Below are positions 1-11,739 of a stretch of 64,000 bases of DNA, piece after piece. The notes under the pieces are model-generated. The model saw nothing but the letters and a program-made list of their open reading frames with translations. It did not search any database and was not told the DNA's origin. The stretch covers positions 38,744,797 through 38,808,796 of the forward strand of contig JASXTE010000004.1 in NCBI GenBank assembly GCA_030280995.1. Reading direction: 5' to 3'. Position 1 is the first letter of the stretch. Each line of letters opens with the position of its first letter. The position numbers were made by a program, and so were the translations under genes. The DNA comes from Hemileia vastatrix (Eukaryota; Basidiomycota; Pucciniomycetes; Pucciniales; Zaghouaniaceae).

Positions 1-2563
1 AATCCAGGACTCTTCTTCTTGATTTCCAACCAAGTATCATCATCACAACTATCTGGCCTCTCCAATGTCAACAGATATTCCACCAAAATAAAATAAAACC
101 CGGACTGACCCCAGGTCTCATCTTCAAAATCCAACAAAACAACATCCAAGGGTACAATTCTGTCATCAAAATCACCAGTATGAACATGAGTCAATTGAGC
201 AGCCCAACCAGGACACCAATCCTTAAATTTTGGCATGTCCTTCTTTTTCCACTGAACCTTGTGAGAATCCAGTTCACTAACAAAAACACCCTTTTCCAAA
301 TTTGAGCTGTCCCAAACAAAAACTCCATCTTCATCAACAAAAACATCCTGATCACCAGAATCAAGATCAGATCCAGCCAGTTTAACCTCTTGGGGGAGGT
401 CAGAAAAATCTTCAGCACCCTTTGTGCTGGCCCTAACCACTGGAACATCTTCATCAAACTCTTCAGCCTCAGAATCTTCATCTGTAGGTGGCCTCCTTGA
501 TAATCCATCAGGCATAGTAAAAGTTTTACCTGGTTTGTGTACCAGGTAAAAAGAAAAATGTTGAATAAATTCCACCCACCTAGTTATTGGAGCATTTGGA
601 AGACTAGGGGTATTGATCATCTGAACCAAAGATTTGGCATCCACCTGCAGCTCAAAATGCTGCCCCCACAAAACCGTCTGTAGCTTCTTTAAAATTTTTG
701 CTACACCACACAATTCCAACTAAGGTTGAGAATACCTAGATTCCACCTCATTAAACACCACAGACTCATATCTTACTGGCCTGACCCTCCCAGTTTTATC
801 TTCCTGAGACAAAACAGCACCAGCAGCAATATAACTTGAGTCCACTGCCAGATAAATTTTTCAAGCACCAACACCATAATCAAACTTGTGAAGAAAAATA
901 TCTTCACAAACAACCTTTTTCAACTTCTGAAAAGCCTCTTCACACTCTTCAGTCCATTCCCAATCTGCATCTTTTCTGGTCAACCTCCTTAAAGGTGAAG
1001 CCAATAAAGAAAAATCCTTAATAAAAATCCTGACATATACACATACACCCAAAAATCCCCTGACTTTAGTAGTATTTTTAGGCCTTTGCCATGACTTAAT
1101 TTTATTAATCTTCTTCTTCGCCATAATCCTTCCCTCTTTACATACCACATGACTCAGAATTTGCAAAGCAGAAACACAACAACAGAATTTTGACCCTGAA
1201 ATGGTCAAACCAGCCTCTTCAATCATAAACAACACTCTCTCTAGAGTTATTGCATATTCCCAAACAAAACTCCTTATTCCATGGTTCTCCGCTAACACCT
1301 TATTACCATAATTAGTGGATGGTCCTTTAATTCCACCATCATTAATAAAAATACCAGCATGAGTAGGAACCTCATCCTGCAAAACCAAGCCATCTGTGCT
1401 TGATATACCGCCACTGAATTAGTTGCTCCCTGAGGCAACCTAGTGAGCTGAAATCTTCCCAAAGGAGTCTCAAAAGTTGTGAGAGGCCTTGAATCTGTAT
1501 GGAGTTCCCTCTCATCATAACCAACCATAATATCACCCAAACCATAACACACACTTCCAGCAAAAGCTTCAACAAAATCCTCTGCACTTGGTGGCATACC
1601 AGCGTCCTTGATAGTGACTCTATTCAAGGCTCTAAGATCATGAACCACCCTCAACTTCCCATTCTGCTTCTTTACACAGCAAACCGGACTTGAGTAGCTG
1701 GATGTCAATTTTTTGTATAACCCAGTCCTGAATCTTTCCCTAACAATCTCCACAAAATCCTCTCTAATAGCGGCTGGAATTGGAATAGGTTTGATTTGCC
1801 AAGGTTCATGACAAACCACCGGAATCAAGTAAGAATCCCCATAAGAGTGCTTCAACACACCCCTTTCTTCCTCAAAAAACGCCACAGCCTTCTCCCTTAG
1901 CACAATAACATGCAACAACAACTTCTTTTCTTCTTTAGACAACCACCCATCAGGACCAAAATTAAAAACCTTCAACCTTTCCACGGTCACCCTAGCCATC
2001 TCTACAAATTCTGGAGGGTTCTTCACCAAAGGAGTACAGTACGGATCTCTTGACAAAGGAGGTCTCTTCAAGGGTGGATTCAAACCCACCGGAATAGGCT
2101 CATTGACAGGCCTAATATTCTGCACTACCTTCTTATACCTTTCCGCTCCACCTTCAACTTGAGGGATCTTCAGGAAATCTTCATCACCAGACCTGGAACA
2201 AAAACCAAGGGTTTCCCCATTGCTCACATGTGTGGCCAAGGTAATGTTTTTGAAAGGTGTAGAAGAAACTCTAGCGGTGCACAATTGGGAGGACTTACTT
2301 TTACACCCCAATCTCACCACTCCAAAACTTTTCCGCAATTCCAAATCTTCATCTTCCCTTCCATCTTTCAAATCTTCAAATCTTGATTCATCTTCAGAAT
2401 CAACTCTTTTAAAATTTTGCAGTTTAACCTCATGCTGGAGGCCCAAAAATTGATCTTGATGATCTACTTTCTTCCTAATTTTCTGCAGTTTAACCTCATG
2501 CTGGAGGCCCAAAAATTGATCTTGACGATATTCACAAAAATATTTTGAATCTTCTTTCTTCAT
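1..2563 (-). pseudogene. pol: broken pol: reverse transcriptase and RNase H (copy A)
   Basis: The frame from the ATG at 2563 holds a low-complexity N-terminus (two copies of DQFLGLQHE), then RT motifs: SPVCCVKKQNGKLRVVHDLRALN, LGDIMVGYDE and TRLPQGATNS. Near 1390 the frame shifts. The catalytic Y/F-x-D-D box reads FINDGG, one Asp changed to Asn (GAT to AAT); copy B has FIDD. The downstream frame (1388-861) continues with the RT thumb and connection to RNase H. The RNase H and the acidic DEDSEAEEF spacer continue toward base 1 with further breaks. Integrase is outside the window. The copy is non-functional. Confidence 0.9.
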
Positions 2564-2623
2564 TATCTTCAGATTTTTTTCTTGATTTTCTTGAATTATC
2601 TTGAAATTTTTATCTTCTTTTCT

Positions 2624-3025
2624 TTAGTTTCCTTCTGACCTACAAAAATAACCAGGGGTTTCCCCAATTCTCAGAGGTGTGGCCCAGGTAATGTTTTTGA
2701 AAGGTGTAAAAGAAACCCTAGTGGTGCACAATTGGGAGGACTTACTTTTAGGCCCCAATCTCACCACTCCAAAACTTTTCTGCATATCTTTCAACAAAGA
2801 TATATAACCAATCTTCTTCCTTGAACTTGAATTAAAAATAATTAAGAATCTTGAGAGAGAACAGAGACTTGATAAAAAACTTGATGAATACTTGCAGAGA
2901 AGAGAAACATTTAAAAGAGAAAGTTTAAAATCCACTTGGTATATCTCCAAGGGAGCTGACCTACTACAACCTGGGATTTCCACATCTTGGGGAGAGGTTG
3001 TAGCACTTGGGTGATCAGCCCTCAT
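2624..3025 (-). CDS. short linker frame between protease and RT (copy A)
   Basis: This 133-codon frame starts at the ATG sharing its A with the protease stop. I recognise no domain. It is rich in Ser, Leu and hydrophobics. It contains a block beginning KSFGVVRLG that occurs again, diverged, near the N-terminus of the following RT frame, so the region arose by tandem duplication. Copy B has the same arrangement (41742-42197). It may be a spacer translated by reinitiation, or part of one original polyprotein broken by stops. Confidence 0.5.
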   Translation of the reverse strand: MRADHPSATTSPQDVEIPGCSRSAPLEIYQVDFKLSLLNVSLLCKYSSSFLSSLCSLSRFLIIFNSSSRKKIGYISLLKDMQKSFGVVRLGPKSKSSQLCTTRVSFTPFKNITWATPLRIGETPGYFCRSEGN

Positions 3026-3690
3026 TACTCTAAAAAAGAAAGACTCTCAATAGAGCCTGAGCCACACTCCAAAAAACCAGAGGCAGCACCCACTTCCTTC
3101 TTTTTCCTGCAGCAGTCCATGCACTGGCACATTGAAGATAAACCAGGCCTGGTCTCCCAACCATCCTCCCCAGGGGATGATAACCTCATGTGAAGCCTCC
3201 TTTCATCTTCACCTGTCAACTCCAAACTGATTCCCAAATAAAATTGATAACCAATTCTTGCCTGAAAATCCATCAAGAATGGCCCACCCAAAACTGCTTT
3301 TACATTACCTTTAGCAATGTAAACATGAACCTTCCCTGAGGCTCCCCCAACATCTAACTTCACAAACTCCAAAGTTCCAACCAATTCAGTGACATGAACA
3401 CTGATCCCTCTCAAATTCCCACCAATACCAGTTTTGATGGGGAGGCCCATATGAGTTGCCTCAAACAAATAAATCAGGTTTATCTGAGAACCTGAATCCA
3501 CCAATGCCCTTGCCTCCCTGCCATTCAGAGTGACATTTACATAACCCAGAGGAGCAGAAAAATGAGTTTCCAACCCCTCACCAAACTTTTCAGCAGAATC
3601 ACAAATGTATTCTACCTCCCCAGAGGAAACTCTTCTCCTGGTCAACAACTTTTTCTGTCTATCAGCCAACCCTGGACTGATAGCATACAA
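3025..3690 (-). CDS. retroviral-type aspartic protease region (copy A)
   Basis: This frame continues gag after one UAG codon. It carries a single-domain aspartic protease with the catalytic D-S-G-S (VDSGSQI) in a VTLNGREARALVDSG context, and a later hydrophobic AVLGGPFLMDF stretch like the flap/second half of Ty3-type proteases. It would cut Gag-Pol by dimerising. There is no ATG close to the gag stop, so it was probably made as a Gag fusion. The frame closes with TAA, and the final A begins the ATG of the next frame (TAATG). That overlap is kept in copy B. Confidence 0.82.
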   Translation of the reverse strand: MYAISPGLADRQKKLLTRRRVSSGEVEYICDSAEKFGEGLETHFSAPLGYVNVTLNGREARALVDSGSQINLIYLFEATHMGLPIKTGIGGNLRGISVHVTELVGTLEFVKLDVGGASGKVHVYIAKGNVKAVLGGPFLMDFQARIGYQFYLGISLELTGEDERRLHMRLSSPGEDGWETRPGLSSMCQCMDCCRKKKEVGAASGFLECGSGSIESLSFLE

Positions 3691-3711
3691 TTCTCCATAA
3701 GATAGGGAAAC

Positions 3712-5406
3712 CTAACCCTGATTCATCCTTTCCAGGACAGAGTCCATAACATTAACTTGACCAGAAACTACTGGCCTCTCAAAGTGAGCCCTTGGCTTCA
3801 CCACCTTGGTCCTAGAAGCTTCTTGAGGACCAGAACCACCAACAGGTTTACCATTAACAGGAACCAAACTAGATCCCTCACCAGAACCTCTAACTCCAGC
3901 AGGCTTTGGCAATGAAGCCAAAGGGACATCCTTCTCAGAGTCAGAATCCACCTCCATTGGCATTGGCTCACCATTCATGTCCAATGCACCAAAACTAGGG
4001 GGGCCCATGTCAGCCATACCCTTCTGCATCTTGTACAGCTCCTCTTTTCTGCACCTCTTCCTAGCTGCACTCAGCTTAGGATCCACCTTTGAAGCATTTG
4101 GCTTTGGTTGGGCCTGAGAACTGCTCTTAGGCCTTCTCACCTTCCCTACTTCCACATCATAAACACCAGCCAAGCATTCACCACTTGACTGCCCACCACA
4201 AGAATACAACTCCAAACCACCAAAGGAAGTAGAAAAAGAAACCTTATTGACCTCCTTCCCCTTTCCCTTGCTATCCTCATCCTCCTTACCAGAAGACCTC
4301 CCTTGATTAGGAATCTCCTCAAACCTTGGCCTCCTTTGATTGAGACCTCCCCTTCTCCTGACCAAATCAACAGGAGCCTTCCCCTCACTGGGCTTAACAA
4401 AAGAACCATCAGGGAACTTGAAAACCCTGCTATCAAATTCCACCTTTCCTTCAGACACATCCCTGTTCAATGCCCAACAATCATTGGACCTGTGCCCCCT
4501 CCTGCTGCAATAAGAGCAGACCCAAGTATCACTCCTACCAGCCCTCCTTTCAAACTCTCTAGGCTGAGAAGGTGCTTTGTTGACCTTCTTAGCCTCCTGA
4601 AAAAAAATTTGAAGCTGTTTTGTCAGGTCAGCTAACTGGTCCACCATTGGGTTCCTCTCCTGTTTTGGAACCTTCACCAAATTCTTCTCCTCCTTCTTCT
4701 CCCTAACTTCCTCATCAGCCAAAGCCTCACTGACTTTGCTGACATACTTGGCACACCCCTCCTGATAGGTGTCCACAGCCAATAACTTCAAATGGGCCTC
4801 AACAGCCTCCTTTACCTTATCCAAGGCAGGCAACTTTTGATCCCCATTAGAAAGAGTCTTCATCAATTCCTTTCTTGACAACTCCTTCAACACATCCATC
4901 CTGACATCTCTAGCCAGGGCAGACCAAAAAACATCCTTGGCAGCATTTTCATGTGCTGGCTCCTCCACTTCCACCAAATATTCCACCACAGGATCAAACT
5001 GTAGCAGAAACTTCCTGTAACTATGCAAGTTACCAACACCACCATAAGATTTCCATTCACTGACAACCTTGTTCAGATTCACCATAGTGAACCTGACACC
5101 CCATCTATCCACCATCTCCCTACACAAAAATTTCCAATCCCTCTTCTTGTAGCCAGACATGGCCACAATCTCCTTCTCCACTGCCCTATCACCAATGAAG
5201 AAGATAATCTGCTTCACCATGTCCAGGTAGGAAGCACCTTCCACACCAGCAGCAGTTTCATACTTCTCTAGAGACCACTTGACATCCTCCCCATTAAACT
5301 TGGTACCATCCCAAGTTTTAATCCTTACACACTCCCTAACCATCACAGAAGGAGGACCATCTCCCCCACTGACAGTCACCACAGGAATAGAGGAACCAGA
5401 AGCCAT
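3712..5406 (-). CDS. gag: Gag polyprotein with CCHC zinc knuckle (copy A)
   Basis: This is a 564-residue reading frame from the ATG at 5406. A longer frame from 5427 would need a TTG start, and copy B starts at the same ATG. The N-terminal 200 residues are the helical capsid-like part (WSLEKYE, FFIGDRAVEKEIV, RKFLLQFDPVVEYL). A charged helical stretch follows. A CX2CX4HX4C zinc knuckle sits at about residues 297-310 (CSYCSRRGHRSNDC), which in this family binds the packaged RNA. The C-terminal half is Ser/Pro/Lys-rich and low in complexity. The frame ends at a single UAG followed directly by protease in the same frame; copy B has CAG there. It is the most intact gene of this copy. Confidence 0.9.
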   Translation of the reverse strand: MASGSSIPVVTVSGGDGPPSVMVRECVRIKTWDGTKFNGEDVKWSLEKYETAAGVEGASYLDMVKQIIFFIGDRAVEKEIVAMSGYKKRDWKFLCREMVDRWGVRFTMVNLNKVVSEWKSYGGVGNLHSYRKFLLQFDPVVEYLVEVEEPAHENAAKDVFWSALARDVRMDVLKELSRKELMKTLSNGDQKLPALDKVKEAVEAHLKLLAVDTYQEGCAKYVSKVSEALADEEVREKKEEKNLVKVPKQERNPMVDQLADLTKQLQIFFQEAKKVNKAPSQPREFERRAGRSDTWVCSYCSRRGHRSNDCWALNRDVSEGKVEFDSRVFKFPDGSFVKPSEGKAPVDLVRRRGGLNQRRPRFEEIPNQGRSSGKEDEDSKGKGKEVNKVSFSTSFGGLELYSCGGQSSGECLAGVYDVEVGKVRRPKSSSQAQPKPNASKVDPKLSAARKRCRKEELYKMQKGMADMGPPSFGALDMNGEPMPMEVDSDSEKDVPLASLPKPAGVRGSGEGSSLVPVNGKPVGGSGPQEASRTKVVKPRAHFERPVVSGQVNVMDSVLERMNQG

Positions 5407-5475
5407 TCCTCCAGACCAAAACACCAAAAAGAGCCAACCAAAGAAAACAGAGATTCCAAAGAACTAGCAAGTTCC

Positions 5476-5493
5476 ACCCCTCGTTGGGCGCCA
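5476..5493 (-). other. primer binding site of copy A
   Basis: Four bases inside the LTR end, the minus strand reads TGGCGCCCAACGAGGGG, a TGG-starting stretch at the place where a tRNA 3' end normally primes minus-strand DNA. Copy B has TGGCACCCAACGTGGGG at the same place. I do not assign the tRNA. Confidence 0.75.
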
Positions 5494-5497
5494 GAAA

Positions 5498-6572
5498 TGT
5501 AGACAATCCTATAGTACTAGCTATAGGCCTTGACCAAGGGAGTTGGAGAAAATCCAGAGAGAAAATCCCCTGTCCCTTTAGAAAAATAGAGTGAGATTTA
5601 CTTGCTAAAGTAGGTTGGTTCCTGTTTTGCTAAAGCCCCTTTTCAACACACTTGACTGCTTGATGAGCCAAGAAAGTAGTCACCAGACAGACTACCAGAC
5701 CAAAGAACTGAAATGTAGACCAATGTCAACACCAGAGACAGCAAAGATACTTGATGTAGGCTGCAAATCCACACCAGAGACAGAAGTAATACTTGCTATA
5801 GCTTGCAAGACTATAACAGAGAAAACAGTTGCAAAAGTTAAGTTAAATGAAGAACTCACTTGCAACAAACACAGCCAAATTGTGGCCAGAAAACAGTGAA
5901 AACTGAGTGAGGAACAAGGATATCACCTCCGGATGGTTGTATGATAATTAATGTTCCCCCAAACTATCTTATTCACTATGCACACACAGACCACTATCTA
6001 AGAGCCCATGCGCACCCATCAATCTGGCGCCTGTACCCACCAAATTGAATAAAAAACCCTCCTGAAGTGCTTCCCAACCTTCTAAAACAGAGGCAGGCAG
6101 GCCGCCTGAAGCGGCCCGACCTCCCTGAAGCCAGAAAACCAATAAAAACAACTAATCTACTTAGAAAAATTAACTACAACTACTAAAACCTTAAAAACAC
6201 GGAATTTCACTATAACAACATTGAGACATGAAATATAGAGAAAAATTAGCTCTATCAAATGGTACTAAGCACTTAAACCTAAGACTTAAGGTTAGCCCAT
6301 AAAACACAAAAAACAAAATTAAACAGCTATCTTTTATTAATGAAAAATGAGGAAATGACCCCTTAAAACTTAGAATATGAAAAATGTCTACAAGACATAA
6401 AATATAGAGAAAAACTGGGGCTATCCAATGATAGTACCCACATACCTGCAGACCCAATATCCATGGAATAAAACCAGAAAAATACCCAATTCCTTAACAG
6501 ATGTCAATTAAGACATGCACAAACAGCACCAAATCACACAACAAAGGCCCCTGCCAATGTTGGAGGACCACA
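5498..6572 (-). repeat. 5' LTR of copy A (1075 bp)
   Basis: On the minus strand it starts TGTGGTCCTCC at 6572 and ends GGATTGTCTACA at 5498, so it has TG...CA ends. It matches the two 1090-bp LTRs of copy B. It contains the same short GC-rich hairpin (GCCGC/GCGGC arms around TTCAG) as the other LTRs, near 6100. It directly abuts repeat R1 at 6573. The target duplication cannot be checked because the other LTR is outside the window. Confidence 0.93.
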
Positions 6573-7117
6573 GCGCCTGTCGCCTATTTTAGTGTGTTTC
6601 CCCACAGTGGGTGTAGAATTTGGAATAATTATAGTGTGGAAAAGCTAAATTTGCTAAAAATGAAGCTATTCACACGGGAAAAATGCATGCAGCATGTGGC
6701 CAGTACACAGAAGCCATTTCTGGCATAAAAAACACTAAATTTGAAATATGTTATTTTTAAGCACTTGAATAGGCAAAATCACTAGTTCTAATTAACACTA
6801 ATTTATCTTTCAAGGCACATTTTGAATATTATTAAATTTATAGTGTATATATTTAAATTTTAAGTGATTTAAAGTGCATTTCTTGTTTTTTTCCATAAAG
6901 CAATTAAAAAACAGCTTTGAGTCTACTTAACAATTATTTAGTCTTATTTTTAAGGTTCTGAAGATTACCTTTAGTATTTCAATTTAATATTAATTACATA
7001 TGACTTATAAAAGGTAGATATATGTGTGCATCTAATGTATTATAATGGCATTAATTATGTTTAATCATTGATTTCACTTATGTATAAAACTTGTATACCT
7101 TTATTCATTGCTCCCAT
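6573..7117. repeat. repeat R1, left part
   Basis: This begins GCGCCTGTCGCC at the edge of LTR A and is closely similar to 33796-34340. Shared stretches include the CCCCACAGTGGG box, AGCTATTCACACGGGAAAA, and CATTTCTGGCATAAAAAACAC. R1 stops at CAT (7115-7117), where CACTA-1 is inserted, and resumes at 37470. I see no open frame. Its own superfamily is unknown. Confidence 0.8.
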
Positions 7118-7380
7118 CACCACGGGAAATATAGGGGTGAATTGCTAGCAATCCCCTCTCCTGAACTTTAGAGTTTCCCTTAATTATTCCAGGTTTATGA
7201 ATACATTATAAACATAAATAAATTAGAGTTAGATTTACATTTATTCTCAGATTGGCCCAAAAATGAACCTTAATTTATCTCAAGTTATGCATAAGCTGAT
7301 CAACTATAGCCATGATTTTATCCTTCATTGAGCACACATTGAGCACATATTGATCCAACATAAACTTTTGAATATCCAAT
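7118..7380. repeat. CACTA-1 left terminal and subterminal repeat
   Basis: The terminal inverted repeat is about 50 bases (CACCACGGGAAAT, then GGGGTGAATTGCTAGCAA). The following roughly 200 bases match, in reverse complement, the right end of CACTA-2 (57190-57469). They include two copies of CATTGAGCACA, the reverse of the TGCTCAA motif clustered in the other ends. Such subterminal motifs are where CACTA accessory proteins bind in known elements. Confidence 0.8.
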
Positions 7381-8845
7381 ATGATTATAAATTTATAGGA
7401 TGAATATTATTTCTTAACATACTTAAGCGTTACTTTGCATCCAAAAGATAAACCATAAAACTATGAAAGTAAATTTAATTTACAATAATGATATCTTTTA
7501 CTACATAATTGCAACAATATATAAATTTAGCAAATTTTTTGATCACAAATATTAATAACTATAGGAATTGAAATAACTAATGCTATTCATATTTTCAAAT
7601 TTTATAATGAATATAGTCACTTCTCACTTCAAGTCTATTGAGTCTTTGTAAAACTAAATTTTGTATAATTTTTTTACATAAAATATAAGACCTACAGGCT
7701 ATTGAAAAAAAAATCTTTAGTTACTCAATTAAAAGAAATATTTGTATTTAAATAGAAATAAAAATAGTCCTTAAAGTGTATAACTTGAAAGGATGTTATG
7801 GAAATTAATTTGCAAGTTTTCCTATTTAAATATTTAATGCTTATATAAATCACTTTCACAAGTTTTGGTATGAGTACATGTAAAATAGTAACTGCATTTA
7901 AAAGTTGAAACCAATATAATGACAAAAATATTCACAAACTTTATTTCAATTTAATATTTATCTGTAAAAAATTATGAAAGTAATATTTTATTCATCTTCT
8001 TAAGGATCTCTTCCTCCTCCTCTACCCATCTACTTTTTGATAGGGGCTCTCAAACTTGAACAAATATTCCTGGTGGATTTCATTTGAAAACCGCCTCATA
8101 AACACACCATGAAACATGGCTGATTTAGTACCTGAAATCTCAAACATGGGGTCAAATACATCCTACTTTAGTGCAAATTTTCTAACCACAGCTTAGCCCA
8201 CCAATATAAAGACCCTCCCAATTCACCACACATCACATCTTTCACCTCCCGCTTTTTGATACAAATTTTTACACACCATGCCCCAGTAAGTTTTTCACTT
8301 TTCATTCCTTTCTTTATCAACAATTCCTGATCAAGTTTCTATCCTCAAAACTCAGTCATCATGCTAATCACACTACAAAATTCTCAACACAATCCTTTTA
8401 AATTCTTTCTTAATGCTCTCAAAATGATCAACTTTCATGTACTTTCCAGTTGTTTTTGTTATTTTATTTTTGCATATTGACTTTGATCTTGAATTTTCAC
8501 TGAAATCATATTTTTTCCCTTCATTATTCATTTAGGTTCATCATCTCAACATAAAGTTGCATATTTTCAAAAATTGCATAATTTTCATTCTTTCTGTTTT
8601 TCAATGATCACTCATATCCTTTTATTTATCCTCTTTCACTTCCTTAATTCTTCTTCTATTTCTTTTATCCATCACTTCCTGAACTTCTATCTGGTCCTTT
8701 TACATCTTTGAAGACATCTCATCAGGTAATTCATTCTCTCACCATCTTTTTTTCAATTTTAACTGATGTTCTTTCATTTTCTGAATTTTTTTTATTGTTT
8801 ATATTTCTTTTTTTGTTTTCTCAAATCCCACTTCCTTTTTAAGAA
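7381..8845. other. AT-rich sequence without a recognisable gene
   Basis: This is non-coding CACTA-1 interior. Short frames are broken and show no known domain. From about 8270 the pyrimidine-rich plus strand could be a decayed intron-rich gene, but I see no conserved motif. Confidence 0.5.
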
Positions 8846-9610
8846 GGTTCTCCAGAAGCCTGGCTCTCCTATCCACCAAGTAACATCTGATTTGGCTCAC
8901 TGGTTGTTGAGATATTTATCATCCACTTGGCTCAAACTTCCATCAACTTTATTTTAATCTTCTCAAGTAGTTTTTACTCTGGAAGAAATATAATACTTAT
9001 AAATAAAATAGGTAGCTAAAAAAGATCTTTTTAGCCCATTGATAATCCCTGGCTTTAATTTTTATACCCCTTTTTTGATTTTCTTTTAAGTCAAAAAAAA
9101 AGTCAGAAATCGGGTAAGGGTTATTTAAATAATACATCCTTTTGTTTAAAGACTCTCCAGAAGAATGGCTTCTTTTTCCAGAAAACATTGTTGAATTTGG
9201 TCCAGTGGTTGCTGAGAAACTGCTTCCAAAGTTGAATCTTGTTTCATGTACTAATTTACATTTGTTAAGTTCAATGTTGCATAATATGCATATAGGGCTT
9301 ATAAAATCTACTTCAAATCATACTTCATGCTTTTGGCTCTGATTTTATCAGCTAAATATCTGTTTTGGATGAGTCCTTCCTATTTTGTGATTTTTTTCAT
9401 GAGGATGAATACTAAAATTTGCTGAATTTTGGCTCATTCAAATCTCAGATTATTTTGATTACAGGTTCTCTAGAGACATGATTTTCATTTCCCAAAACAG
9501 AATCAATTTTGGCAAAGAACTTTCTGAGATATCTACTTTTAAAGTTGAGTCTCTTTATGTAAACTAATTTACATTTTTGAATTCTGAAATTCCATAATAT
9601 GCATATATTT
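8846..9610 (+). repeat. three tandem copies of a unit of about 310 bp
   Basis: Starts lie near 8846, 9150 and 9465. Each unit has CTCCAGAAG or CTCTAGAGA, then GGCT, then a TTTGG-CTCACTGGTTG / TTTGGTCCAGTGGTTGCTGAG block. The second and third also share AAGTTGA, TAATTTACATTT and CATAATATGCATATA. Each is preceded by a pyrimidine tract. The pattern resembles duplicated exons with 3' splice sites, but no known domain can be read. Confidence 0.55.
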
Positions 9611-10317
9611 TCTGATACTTTTCATTGTACCACTCCCAAGGTATTTCAGTTCCTCAACTTTTTTTGATCATTTGTTTCCTCAATTTTTCTTCTTTATAAA
9701 TCATTTTTTCCCCTGATTTGTTGATTTTTTAGATTTTTCTCAGGAAATGGTATCATTAAATATATTTGGAACTCTTCTCAGGAAAATAATCAACCAGAAA
9801 TCTAAGAGATAATCATCAAACTACCTAGGAAACTCCTGGTTTGGTATCTTGTAAAAATTTTACTCATTTTTTTGGAATCTTGTGAAATGCTTACTTATTT
9901 TTGTTTTTCATTCCAGATCAACCAAATTCTGATAAAAAAGGTAAGTAAAGGAAGGGGTGAGGGTTAATTTTTAGTAAATCTGTAGGGAGGGGTTCTAAAT
10001 ATGGTAATTAGAAGATTTTCCAATTTTTTTTTATTTCATAATTTTTTAAATTATAAATTATTAGAGATAATAAATCAAGTAAAACTTTTGTGCAATCATG
10101 CCTTGCTGCTGTATAAATGTGTTCATTTAATCATTTATTTTTATTGAATGGATGAATTCTAAATAGAACGCTTTTCATATATTTTCTTTGGCTTTGGTCA
10201 CATATGAAATCATTTGCAGGTGGTATTGTGAATCCCATTAATTTTACTTGGTTTATTATCTTTTTTTAATGATTTATTTAAGAATTTATGAAATTAAAAT
10301 GAAAATTTGGTAATCTT

Positions 10318-10462
10318 TATCCCCTCCCATAGTAAATTGCAGGGGGAGGTATTGCCATTTTTTTTCTGACATAAATATTTTTTTTCCAGACATAAAAAAA
10401 TTTTTTTACATGAAAAAAATGGCAACCCCCACCCCCTAATATGGTAAAATGCAGGGGAGGGT
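10318..10462. repeat. imperfect inverted repeat with TGCAGGGG boxes
   Basis: The arms GGTATTGCCATTTTTTT and AAAAAAATGGCAACCCCC flank an AT-rich loop. Each side is bounded by a CCCCT...ATGCAGGGG block. The same ATGCAGGGG/CCCCTGCAT box recurs in the tandem array at 20970-21372 inside the Harbinger element. It is probably a decayed foldback element. Confidence 0.55.
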
Positions 10463-11739
10463 ATGGCCAAATTTCTAGATTTAGAAAAATAAAATTTGTG
10501 AATTTATGTATCTTGTGCATAAGGGTTGGTTAATGAAGCTGTTGAAAAACCATATTTATTCAAATTATTAATAGAAATCCAGAATGAATTTTAGTCATGT
10601 AGATATAGAGAAAAACATTACTTATAACTTAAATACAAAACATTTAATCAAGTGAAATCCTAGAAAATAGCAAGAGTAGAAGCATGTGATGTATATAAGA
10701 GAGATTCAAAGCATTGTTTTACAATCAAAATATTTATTTCCATCAATTATCTGGAAGAGTTTTTCAAGATGGTTTAATGTGGCACCATTTTAATTTTAAC
10801 TAAAATGACAAAGTGCAACACAGATTTGAATAGCAGCATCTCTTTTTGGACAACATAAATCATTTCTTAAAATTGATTTATCTTTTTTCAGTTCAATTAA
10901 ACTGAGAAATTCAGTCAAGGTTGTGAAAAATATCTGTTTAAATCTAATTTCAGGAATGTTGTAAAGACGCTCAAAGTTAAATTGTGGTTGGTGTTAAATG
11001 GAAGATGTTCTCAAATATAACTAGCAATTCTCCAGCATGTCACACATGTAAGCCAAGTCAAGTTCAGCATTGGAGTTGGTATCAGAGTTAACCAATAGAT
11101 CCAGGGCTGGAGTAGTAGCAGTGAGTTCTATTTGATGATGGACTGAAAGAGGCAGGTTAGTGAATGGTGATGAAGACTAAGGGTGAGTGTATGTTGAAGG
11201 GGCTGCTTAAGTGGTGGGAAGTCACATTTTTCACATGTTAAATAAGCCCTTAAGAATTAGGTGAAAAAAAATCTTAGGAGATGGCATGTCTTTACCTAGT
11301 ACTGACTAATCAAGATGAAGGAGATAAGTGTTTTAATGGCTTGTTTTTCCCAAAAGAAGGTTTGTTTGAGGTTAAACACACCATCAAAATACACCTGTTA
11401 AGGGAAGGTGTATTTAATTTTCTGATGGAGTGTTTGGTACTTTTTTGTGGCATGTTTATGTGGCATATTTGATCAAGTTTGAGACCCCCTAATGTACTCC
11501 ATCCCATCTTATTTTCATTGAAAATATCTATTGTTCTAGAACTCTCCCTAGAAATTGCCCATTATATTTTTGAGCCATTAATCACTTCATCAATTCTCTA
11601 CCACTCATAATTCTTCACATATCAAAGAGTATTCATTTTATATTTCCTCTAATCTATTTTTCAAGATTTGAAATTTTAGATAACACTACCAGCAATAGGG
11701 AGCCTGGCTGGTAGTGATTTAAAATTACATAAAAAATTT
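10463..11739. other. AT-rich sequence without a recognisable gene
   Basis: This is CACTA-1 interior. I find no domain, splice-linked frame or repeat in it. Short open frames near 11281-11507 overlap on both strands and look like chance. Confidence 0.5.

Larger units (their letters stand above)
1..6572 (-). mobile_element. Ty3-type LTR retrotransposon copy A, cut by the window edge
   Basis: Reading on the minus strand from 6572: an LTR, a primer binding site, gag with a CCHC knuckle, a DSG aspartic protease, reverse transcriptase and RNase H. The integrase lies beyond base 1. Order and protein content match copy B (38180-45910, plus strand), which is closely similar along its length. The two copies point away from each other with repeat R1 and CACTA-1 between them. 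The order PR-RT-RH-(IN) is the Ty3/Gypsy arrangement. In-frame stops and a lost RT catalytic Asp show that this copy cannot make a working polyprotein. Confidence 0.93.

Noticed and set aside
861..1021. Plus-strand genes within copy A and minus-strand genes within copy B gag-pol
   Set aside because: They are complementary-strand shadows of gag-pol with no domain of their own.
3700..3716. Programmed UAG readthrough between gag and protease
   Set aside because: Copy B has CAG at the same place and other stops elsewhere, so the UAG looks like a point mutation in copy A.
6501..6728. Gene crossing the LTR A/R1 boundary
   Set aside because: It begins in LTR antisense sequence (the same start as the long form of antisense gene 2) and runs into unrelated R1 sequence.
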